Positions 1 to 5,090 of a DNA stretch of 5,090 nucleotides are shown in pieces; position 1 is the stretch's first letter, and every line of letters begins with the position of its first letter. The stretch spans positions 1 through 5,090 of the forward strand of contig DAXB01000015.1 in NCBI GenBank assembly GCA_002506175.1, read 5' to 3'. Made by a program: the position numbers and the translations under genes. The notes under the pieces were generated by a model. It was not told where the DNA came from, ran no database searches, and saw only the letters and a program-made list of their open reading frames with translations. Source of the stretch: Methanomassiliicoccaceae archaeon UBA113 (lineage in GTDB: Archaea > Thermoplasmatota > Thermoplasmata > Methanomassiliicoccales > Methanomethylophilaceae).

Positions 1-23
1 GTGAGAAGACCGAGAGGCGCTGA
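1..23 (+). CDS. Possible 3' end of an unidentified upstream gene
   Basis: In the frame using positions 3-5, 6-8 and so on, the window opens with codons for E-K-T-E-R-R followed by TGA (21-23) and a second in-frame TAA at 27-29. A charged tail, a double stop and a terminator-like hairpin 14 bases later fit the end of a gene entering from the left. Too little is visible to name it, and the frame choice is inferred only from the stop and hairpin. Frame 1 stays open through this stretch but appears non-coding. Confidence 0.25.
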
Positions 24-37
24 TTTTAAACTATTAT

Positions 38-66
38 GGGGGCATCAGCCCCCTGTTACTTTTATT
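38..66 (+). terminator. GC-rich stem-loop terminator with T-rich tail
   Basis: GGGGGC (38-43) pairs perfectly with GCCCCC (48-53) around the four-base loop ATCA. A T-rich stretch (TGTTACTTTTATTG) follows. The placement just after the stops at 21-29 and before the promoter region of the next gene suggests it ends transcription from the left. The stem is only six base pairs, so read-through is possible. Confidence 0.55.
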
Positions 67-107
67 GTATTGCACAACCATCGGTTCGATGCACGAGGCA
101 ATCGCCC

Positions 108-127
108 TTACATCTGGATGGATGTAA
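108..127. promoter_or_regulatory. Inverted repeat, candidate operator upstream of the membrane protein-mtmB unit
   Basis: TTACATC (108-114) and GATGTAA (121-127) are exact reverse complements separated by six bases. The half-sites are about 13 bases apart centre to centre, which is close to a helical turn. The repeat lies just upstream of the TATA-like elements at 131-160, where archaeal regulators often bind. That it binds a dimeric regulator is inference; a chance 7-base repeat in about 130 bases is unlikely but possible. Confidence 0.35.
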
Positions 128-130
128 AAT

Positions 131-160
131 GGTTATACCCGACTGTTACGGCTTTATACA
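131..160 (+). promoter_or_regulatory. Archaeal-type promoter (two TATA-like boxes) for the membrane protein-mtmB unit
   Basis: CTTTATACA at 152-160 resembles the archaeal TATA box and matches the CTTTATAA boxes upstream of ppk1. Archaeal transcripts normally begin about 25 bases downstream of the box, which would put the start near 180-183, essentially at the ATG at 181 and so on a leaderless or near-leaderless message. A second candidate, GGTTATACC at 131-139, would start near 160 and include GGGGAT (166-171), a weak ribosome-binding site nine bases before the ATG. The sequence does not decide between them. Confidence 0.5.
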
Positions 161-180
161 GATACGGGGATACTGGATGC

Positions 181-606
181 ATGAGATATGATATAGTGGT
201 GCCGTTGTTCGCAGTAGCCGGCGCTGTAGTTGGAATATACGCTCTATTCAGCGTCTGGGCCTTTGACATAACGGGTATCAACCTCATGTCCAGTTCACTG
301 GTGGGTTGGGAGAAGTACATTCCGATGATCGTTGTCGTTTTGTGCGTATTCTCTCTTATCGTATCCATCCTTTTCGTTCTATCATCCAGATGTTGGTACA
401 TGATCTATGTGGCTATGGTATTCGGCATAATCATTTTGATAATGACTTCGCTGTTCTCCATGTGGTCTGTCGAAGGTGTTCGTGCTTCGACTCAGGCCGG
501 TTTGGGGATGTGGCTTTCCTACGGTTCCGGGGCGCTTATGATGCTCGGAGCCGCGATTCAGTATGCATACATGTGTACCAAGGCGAAGATGTACAGGTCA
601 ATCTGA
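181..606 (+). CDS. Small four-helix membrane protein of unknown function
   Basis: This encodes a 141-residue hydrophobic protein with four likely membrane segments, at about residues 5-27, 46-68, 72-95 and 107-131. A longer polar loop (28-45, FDITGIN and WEKY) separates helices 1 and 2, and a short basic tail ends the protein (KAKMYRSI). Helix 4 begins GLGMWLSYGSG, a glycine-rich pattern seen in many small four-helix archaeal membrane proteins without an assigned role. I do not recognise a named family and see no catalytic motif. The ATG at 181 is chosen because a membrane helix begins at once and the promoter lies just upstream; in-frame ATGs such as 118 would place the promoter inside the gene. 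mtmB starts 15 bases after the TGA stop, so the two are probably co-transcribed. A link to methylamine use, such as help in uptake, rests only on that position. Confidence 0.75.
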   Translation: MRYDIVVPLFAVAGAVVGIYALFSVWAFDITGINLMSSSLVGWEKYIPMIVVVLCVFSLIVSILFVLSSRCWYMIYVAMVFGIIILIMTSLFSMWSVEGVRASTQAGLGMWLSYGSGALMMLGAAIQYAYMCTKAKMYRSI

Positions 607-621
607 AACGGTGTTTAAACT

Positions 622-2004
622 ATGGCGGCGCGCAGGTATCTTGATGTATTCGAGACATACGATCGTTTCCTTGAGGGGGAGTCGGTCAGCGAGACCAAAT
701 GGGATCAGGAGATCATCCCCCACAATGCTGCGATGATGAAAGAGCGCTATGAACTGGATTTCGGGAAAAACATCATTCCGGAGGATCAGGACTTAGTCGA
801 CCGTCTTTTTGTTGCGGGAGTCGATATGCTCCTCACAACCGGATTCTATAACATCGATACCGGGACCGTTCTGAAAATAACCGAGGATGAGATCTACGAG
901 GGTCTCAAAATGGCTCCTAAGAAGATTACACTTGGGGAGGGTAAGGATGCTGTTGATTGTGTATCGCGCAGGGGAAATGCCCCTTACAAGCCGATAATCG
1001 AGGGCGGACCTACTGGAGCTCCTATCTCGGAGGACATCTATACATCCTTGATCGAAGCATACGCCCAGGAACCTGTCGTGGATGCTATCGTCAGCGGTGT
1101 CTTGAATACCGAGAAGGGACATCCTTCAGTCAAGAATACGCCTTGGGAGATAAGGGCTACCATGGCGGAGCTCGGCTATTTCCACAATGCACTTTATCAG
1201 GCTGGAAGGCCGGGCTTAGCAGTGTAGGGTCCTCAGACCCCTTTGACCGCTCAGGGACGTATATCGGCCAATCTCCATGATGCGCTTGGAATGAAGCACT
1301 CCGATCTCCATGAGTGTTCGCAGCTGAATGAGATGAAGATCGATATGACGGGTCTGAATATGATCTCGGCTTGGCATCTAAGCGGAGATATCATTCTGCT
1401 GGAGCAGATGCCGATTGTCGGAGGGTATGCCGGCGGAATCGAGGAGACGGCAGTATGCGATGTAGCCACAACATTGGCGTCATTCGCGTTATTCAATGCA
1501 GACATTCATCTCGGCGGGCCGATTCATATCATTCAGGGAACAACAACAAACAGGTCGTCAATGCAGATAGCTGCACATACTGCATGTGCTATAGACACGA
1601 ATACCGATCTGCTTCTGGGAAACCAGTATTATACATCTGCCGGACCGTGCACAAGGACATGTCTTCTGGAGGTTGCGGCGCAATCCATATGCGATACGGC
1701 ATCCGGACGCGAGCTTCTCTCAGGCGTCGCCTCCTCGAGGGGGGTCATCCAGGACAACACGACGCCTATGGAGGCTAGGATGATGGGTGAAGCATCAATG
1801 GCCGCATGCGGAATGGATATCTCAGACGTTAATAACATACTGGAGGGCATTCTGAATACGTATGAGGGAACTAACCATCGTTCTGAGATCGGAAAGACCT
1901 TCCGTGAGTGCTACAACATAAACAGTCTTCAGCCTACGGACGAATACTTGGCTATATACGAGGATGCTCTATCCACATTGTCTGTCTGCGGAATCGATTT
2001 CTGA
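622..2004 (+). CDS. mtmB: Monomethylamine:corrinoid methyltransferase MtmB, with in-frame pyrrolysine codon
   Basis: MtmB moves the methyl group of monomethylamine to the Co(I) corrinoid of MtmC in the cytoplasm, the first step of methanogenesis from this substrate. The reading frame is interrupted only by TAG at 1225-1227, codon 202, and continues to TGA at 2002-2004, giving 460 residues. From memory, the Methanosarcina barkeri protein has 458 residues with pyrrolysine at 202. The flanks match the family: AGRPGLAV, pyrrolysine, then GPQTPLTAQG. Active-site residues described for the M. barkeri enzyme (Glu229, Glu259, Gln333, Tyr335) appear here shifted by two: E231 in LHECSQLNE, E261 in EQMPIVGGYAGG, and Q335 and Y337 in GNQYY. 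CLLE, DTASGRE, LSGVAS and MEARMMGE are further conserved blocks. The N-terminal part is more divergent, but EGGPTGAPISED is clear. The start is ATG at 622, with GGTG (610-613) as a weak ribosome-binding site. No mtmC lies immediately downstream, so the corrinoid protein must be encoded elsewhere. A decayed gene is unlikely, because both sides of the TAG are intact and in phase. Confidence 0.96.
1225..1227 (+). other. Amber codon read as pyrrolysine (residue 202 of MtmB)
   Basis: TAG lies in frame between conserved MtmB segments, exactly at codon 202. In MtmB, pyrrolysine is encoded by UAG and inserted by tRNA-Pyl (PylT) charged by PylS. Its electrophilic pyrroline ring is thought to bind and orient the methylamine for attack by Co(I). 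The codon therefore implies that the genome carries pylT, pylS and pylBCD, which are outside this window. Conventional translation would stop here and yield a 201-residue fragment lacking all the listed active-site residues. Confidence 0.95.
1227..1240 (+). other. Small stem-loop abutting the pyrrolysine codon
   Basis: GGGTC (1227-1231) pairs perfectly with GACCC (1236-1240) around the loop CTCA, starting at the last base of the UAG. It sits where a PYLIS element was proposed in Methanosarcina mtmB, but it is far shorter than that structure. The bases also encode the conserved GPQT segment, so the pairing may be a by-product of coding. A role in UAG decoding is speculative. Confidence 0.3.
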
Positions 2005-2053
2005 GACTGACAATATCTTCGATTTTATATCAAAAATGGTATGAATCAGTGTT

Positions 2054-2076
2054 CTTTATAAAAAGGCTTTATAATC
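2054..2076 (+). promoter_or_regulatory. Tandem TATA boxes, promoter of ppk1
   Basis: The octamer CTTTATAA occurs twice, at 2054-2061 and 2067-2074, 13 bases apart, in an AT-rich gap after mtmB. Each fits an archaeal TATA box; predicted transcript starts would be near 2084 and 2097, leaving a leader of roughly 40-75 bases before the ppk1 start. A weaker TTTTATATC lies at 2023-2031. This separates ppk1 from the mtmB unit as its own transcript. No clear hairpin terminator for mtmB is visible in 2005-2053. Confidence 0.6.
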
Positions 2077-2156
2077 GTTCAAAGTATTTTAGAACTATCG
2101 CGCGGCGTACTTTGTAGGGATGAAGAAGTGCGTTCATATTGCTGGAAAGTGGTAAA

Positions 2157-4217
2157 TTGGCAAAGATAGACCTGTACGACAAATCGTACTACATCAACAG
2201 GGAGCTCTCATGGCTCGAATTCAACAAGAGATGTCTTGCAGAGGCAAACGATACAACCAATCCTCTTCTAGAGAGGGTGAAGTTCCTTGCCATCTGTTAC
2301 AACAACCTCGATGAGTTCCTGATGATCCGTATGCCCGGAATCCTCAAGACATCTATTGATGCGGATATCATGGCATCGCCCGATTATGTCGAAGGCAATA
2401 CTCTGCTCAGTCTTCTCTCCGGAGAGATAAAGAAGCTTTTCGATGAGTATGATAAGTGTTGGACCGCTATGCAGAAATCCCTTCGCAAAGAGGGTATAAT
2501 ATTCAAGAGGTTCGGGGACCTCTCCGTAGAGGAGAAGGATTGGGCGAAGTCATTCTATGTCAACAGGGTCCATGATGTTCTGACTCCTCTCGCGTTGGAC
2601 ATCTCGCATCCGTTCCCGTTCATTTCAAACAATTCCATAAACGTCGCATTCAGACTCAAGACAAAGTCCGAAGGAGTCTCGTATGCACGCGTCAAGGTTC
2701 CGATAAATATCCTGGGAAGGTTCATTCGCATCCCCTGCAAGGGAAAGAATGTGTTCATTCCCCTGGAGGAGATAGTGAAGGAGTACGGAGCGATGTTATT
2801 CCCGGGAATGAAGATGCTCGGGGCGTATTCATTCAGTATAATCAGGAATGCTGATGTCCAGGTGGCAATCGATGAAGCATGCGATCTGATGGCTGCTGTC
2901 GAGGAGAGTCTGGAAGGAAGGGGAATGGGATTCCCTGTCGCAATGGCTACAGAATCAGAGATGCCTGACAACATGGCTGATGTCTTCATGAAGAATCTCG
3001 GAATCAATCCAAAGCTTGTTTTCGATACCAAACAGGCATTGTCTCTTTCCAGTCTTTGGGAGATTTATGAACTCCCCAAGAACAAGTTGAAGGAACCGGC
3101 TTTGAAACCCACCGTGCCAATATGCTTCATGGATAACCATGATATGTTCACTTCAATCAAAAAGAAGGACCGCATCCTGTTCCACCCTTATGAGACGTTC
3201 GCAATCGTTCTCAGATTCATAGGTCTGGCGGCGGTAGATCCTAATGTCCAGTCGATCAAGATATGCTTGTACAGAATCGGAAACGATCCGGCAATATTCA
3301 ACGCTTTGAAGACCGCCAGGGAGAACGGCAAGGACGTGTCGGTCATCATGGAGCTTCGTGCCAAGTTCGATGAGGATCGTAATATCCAATGGGCCAAGGA
3401 CCTGGAGAAGCTGGGTGTCCACGTCGTATACGGTCCTGTCAACCTCAAGGTCCATTCCAAGCTCCTTCAGGTAGTCAGGCTCGAGGGGGAGAAGCTTGTA
3501 TGGTACACGCACATCAGTTCCGGAAACTATAATGTGAGTTCGGCCAAGCAGTACTGCGACATCTCTTATTTCACGGCGAACCAAGAGATCGGACGCGATG
3601 TCAGCGAGGTCTTCAATGCTCTTACAGGATACTTCGGAGAGAGGAAGTTCAAACATCTGCTTGTTGCACCTAACAACCTCAAGGAACCGCTTCTCAAGAA
3701 GATTGAGGCGGAGATTGAAAGCCACAATAAACACGGAAACGGTCACATCATAATGAAGGCCAATGGGCTCATCGACCGTGACATCATCGCTGCTTTGTAT
3801 AAGGCATCAATTGCCGGTGTGAAGGTGGATCTGAATATCAGAGGACTGTGTTGTCTCCGTCCCGGTAACAAGGACGTATCCAAGAACATCACCGTCATCA
3901 GCATAGTTGACAGGTTCCTCGAGCACTCCAGGATATATTACTTCGAGAACAACGGAAATCCCGAGATGTATCTCGGGTCGTCAGATCTCATGCCACGCAA
4001 CCTGCTCATGAGGGTCGAGACATTGTATCCTGTTCTGGATAAGCTACTTTTGAAGCAGATCTATGACAATATCCTGATGGTTCACTTCAAGGATAACGTC
4101 AAAGCCAGGGTTCTTCAGGAAGACGGATCCTATATCCTAAAGGAGAAGCCGAAGAAGGAAGATGCGGTGCGCTCCCAGCAGTGGTTCATAGACCATAATG
4201 GATGTTGGCAGAATTGA
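2157..4217 (+). CDS. ppk1: Polyphosphate kinase Ppk1
   Basis: Ppk1 reversibly transfers the terminal phosphate of ATP to a growing polyphosphate chain through a phosphohistidine. The protein has 686 residues from the TTG at 2157, close to the roughly 690 of the Escherichia coli enzyme. The N-terminal signature YINRELSWLEFN is followed by NNLDEFLMIR. In the C-terminal phospholipase D-like half, KVHSKL holds His433, the expected phosphorylated residue (E. coli His435). YTHISSGNYN holds His452 (E. coli His454) and LEHSRIYYFEN holds His590 (E. coli His592). RAKFDED and GSSDLMPRN are further family blocks. The gene therefore looks intact and active. No ATG precedes the signature in frame. TTG 2157 gives the usual short lead-in (MAKIDLYDKSYYINRELSW) with purine-rich GGAAAG at 2144-2149 upstream; TTG 2139 would add six residues and cannot be excluded. 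The gene has its own promoter and terminator, so it forms a single-gene unit. Its likely role is phosphate and energy storage; nothing visible ties it to methylamine use. Confidence 0.96.
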   Translation: MAKIDLYDKSYYINRELSWLEFNKRCLAEANDTTNPLLERVKFLAICYNNLDEFLMIRMPGILKTSIDADIMASPDYVEGNTLLSLLSGEIKKLFDEYDKCWTAMQKSLRKEGIIFKRFGDLSVEEKDWAKSFYVNRVHDVLTPLALDISHPFPFISNNSINVAFRLKTKSEGVSYARVKVPINILGRFIRIPCKGKNVFIPLEEIVKEYGAMLFPGMKMLGAYSFSIIRNADVQVAIDEACDLMAAVEESLEGRGMGFPVAMATESEMPDNMADVFMKNLGINPKLVFDTKQALSLSSLWEIYELPKNKLKEPALKPTVPICFMDNHDMFTSIKKKDRILFHPYETFAIVLRFIGLAAVDPNVQSIKICLYRIGNDPAIFNALKTARENGKDVSVIMELRAKFDEDRNIQWAKDLEKLGVHVVYGPVNLKVHSKLLQVVRLEGEKLVWYTHISSGNYNVSSAKQYCDISYFTANQEIGRDVSEVFNALTGYFGERKFKHLLVAPNNLKEPLLKKIEAEIESHNKHGNGHIIMKANGLIDRDIIAALYKASIAGVKVDLNIRGLCCLRPGNKDVSKNITVISIVDRFLEHSRIYYFENNGNPEMYLGSSDLMPRNLLMRVETLYPVLDKLLLKQIYDNILMVHFKDNVKARVLQEDGSYILKEKPKKEDAVRSQQWFIDHNGCWQN

Positions 4218-4236
4218 CAATCCAATAAACATTAAC

Positions 4237-4264
4237 AGCACGGACATCTGTCCGTGCTTTCTTC
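4237..4264 (+). terminator. Strong stem-loop terminator after ppk1
   Basis: AGCACGGACA (4237-4246) and TGTCCGTGCT (4249-4258) form a perfect ten-base inverted repeat. The practical hairpin is nine pairs with a four-base loop. TTTCTTC follows directly. It lies 20 bases after the ppk1 TGA. The opposite strand also has a T-rich tail (GTTAATGTTTATTGG), so it could act in both directions. Confidence 0.8.
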
Positions 4265-5090
4265 ATAAAAAGAGCCTCTAGTCACTTTCGAGTGGGCCAG
4301 CATGATTCGGTGATGATGTGATTCTTTAATTGTCCCGGATGCGATGCGGGATGCATGTTCGGAGATCTCCAGAAGATGTTCACCAGGTTCCTGCATCTGA
4401 CTGATCCGTGGAAGGTCACATCCGTGACCGTCGACGACGCGGAGACCCGCGTCGACATCAGGGTGGTGTGCGACGGGAAACCCAGGGTATTGTGCCCGGA
4501 CTGCGGATGCCAATGCCATGGTTACGACAAGAGGGAGCGGACCTGGCAGCATACCGACCTTTTCGATATGGAATGCCATCTCCATTGTGCTGTGGACAGG
4601 ATGCAGTGTCCGAAATGCGGGAAGGTAATCATGGCCGATGTACCGTGGGCGGAGAAGGGCAGCGGTTTCACGCTGCTGTTCGAGGCCAGAGGCATCGCCT
4701 TGATGAAGGAGATGCCGGTGAATGCCGCGGAGAGGTACCTGAGGACGGACCACAGGAGACTGTGGAACATACTGGACAGGTATGTGGGCAGGTGCATGGA
4801 CAGACAGGATCTGTCCGGATTGACCAGGTTCTACGTGGACGAGACCGCGTGCAAGCGCGGTCACAGGTACATCAGCATATTCGCCGATGACGATCACAAC
4901 ATAATATTCGTGACCGAAGGCAACGATTCTTCTACGGTCACGAGGTTCAAGCGGCATCTGGAGGCCCACGGGGGGAAGGCGGAGAACATCGAGTACATAT
5001 GCTGCGATATGGGGAAGGGGTTCCAGTCAGGCATCGCCATGGAGTTCCCGGATGCCGTTGTGACGTACGACCGCTTCCATGTGATGGAGC
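4265..5090 (+). mobile_element. Left part of an ISL3-family insertion sequence, cut by the window edge
   Basis: The element is recognised from its transposase. Its left end must lie between the ppk1 terminator (to 4264) and the transposase start at 4355, but I cannot set the exact base, because the right terminal repeat and target duplication are outside the window. Within this stretch, CACT-TTCG-AGTG (4283-4294) is a small palindrome that might be part of the end. Hand-counted G+C is about 65% at 4441-4500 and 62% at 4801-4860, against about 52% at 2641-2700 and 48% at 3061-3120 in ppk1, which fits acquisition from elsewhere. Confidence 0.7.
4355..5090 (+). CDS. ISL3-family transposase, partial (C-terminus beyond window)
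   Basis: The first 245 residues are visible; ISL3 transposases are usually about 400 or more. The N-terminus (FTRFLHLTDPWKV) is typical of the family. A zinc-binding region follows, with CPDC (Cys47, Cys50) and CPKC (Cys85, Cys88). Residues around 112-158 would be the helix-turn-helix-like linker. The DDE catalytic domain begins with YVDETACKRGHRY (first Asp at 162) and continues with CCDMGKGF (second Asp at 218) and the family hallmark YDRFHVM (about 238-244). The catalytic Glu would lie to the right of the window. The protein would cut and rejoin the ends of its own element. ATG 4355 is the first start codon in frame after the TGA at 4319-4321, and the ribosome-binding site is weak. No stop or frameshift is seen in the visible part, but intactness cannot be judged. 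Confidence 0.9.
   Translation, partial: MFGDLQKMFTRFLHLTDPWKVTSVTVDDAETRVDIRVVCDGKPRVLCPDCGCQCHGYDKRERTWQHTDLFDMECHLHCAVDRMQCPKCGKVIMADVPWAEKGSGFTLLFEARGIALMKEMPVNAAERYLRTDHRRLWNILDRYVGRCMDRQDLSGLTRFYVDETACKRGHRYISIFADDDHNIIFVTEGNDSSTVTRFKRHLEAHGGKAENIEYICCDMGKGFQSGIAMEFPDAVVTYDRFHVME

Noticed and set aside
78..100. tRNA-like GGTTCGATGC motif
   Set aside because: The flanking bases do not form a T-arm stem and no acceptor or anticodon arms could be found.
1..180. Open frame 1 extending the membrane protein upstream to position 1
   Set aside because: It would run through the hairpin terminator, the inverted repeat and both TATA-like boxes. The encoded residues are not membrane-like, and ATG 181 leads straight into the first helix.
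1243..2004. Separate 253-residue gene starting at TTG 1243
   Set aside because: It is the C-terminal part of MtmB, in the same phase as the upstream part and joined to it through the pyrrolysine codon.
622..2004. mtmB as a pseudogene broken by a nonsense mutation
   Set aside because: The TAG falls exactly at the family's pyrrolysine position and both flanks are well conserved, including the active-site residues.
622..2004. Dimethylamine (MtbB) or trimethylamine (MttB) methyltransferase instead of MtmB
   Set aside because: Length, the amber codon at residue 202 and the AGRPG and EQMPIVGGYAGG blocks fit MtmB. The other two enzymes carry pyrrolysine much later in the chain.
3153..3746. Long antisense reading frame within ppk1 (197 residues)
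   Set aside because: It is a shadow of a strongly conserved coding strand, with no recognisable domain and no promoter.
4283..4294. CACT-TTCG-AGTG palindrome as the exact end of the insertion sequence
   Set aside because: Without the right end for comparison it cannot be shown to be a terminal repeat; four pairs are too few.
4232..4969. Antisense 245-residue frame and overlapping + strand 160-residue frame (4408-4890) over the transposase
   Set aside because: Both are compositional shadows of GC-rich DNA. Only the frame from 4355 shows a coherent ISL3 domain order.

Overview
The window most likely comes from a methylotrophic methanogenic archaeon that uses pyrrolysine, the 22nd amino acid. 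The lineage is plausibly the gut-associated Methanomassiliicoccales, but it cannot be fixed from this window alone. The evidence is a monomethylamine methyltransferase gene (mtmB) read through an in-frame amber codon, archaeal-type TATA elements (CTTTATA) upstream of both transcription units, and TGA rather than TAG as the stop of every complete gene.

Layout, all on the + strand. Positions 1-60 hold the possible last codons of an upstream gene and a short GC-rich terminator. Positions 61-180 are a promoter region with a 20-base inverted repeat and TATA-like boxes. A small four-helix membrane protein (181-606) is followed after 15 bases by mtmB (622-2004). An AT-rich intergenic region with two exact copies of CTTTATAA then leads into a polyphosphate kinase, ppk1 (2157-4217, possible start at 2139). 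A strong stem-loop terminator closes ppk1 at 4237-4264. The rest is the left part of an insertion sequence carrying an ISL3-family transposase (from 4355) that runs off the right edge. This element is visibly richer in G+C than its neighbours.

How the genes work together. MtmB takes the methyl group of monomethylamine and passes it to a corrinoid protein, MtmC, from which MtbA makes methyl-coenzyme M for methanogenesis. Neither partner, nor the pyl genes, lies in this window. The small membrane protein appears to share the mtmB transcript, but its role is unknown. Ppk1 is a separate unit concerned with phosphate and energy storage. No CRISPR array, rRNA or tRNA was seen. No stretch longer than 300 bases lacks a gene.

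The main biological point is that 622-2004 is one 460-residue protein with pyrrolysine at residue 202. Standard gene calling would split it into a 201-residue fragment and a separate downstream fragment. This is a known system, not a new one. I found no convincing evidence for a wholly undescribed system here. The less explained items are the membrane protein paired with mtmB, the inverted repeat upstream of it, and the arrangement at the ppk1 start.
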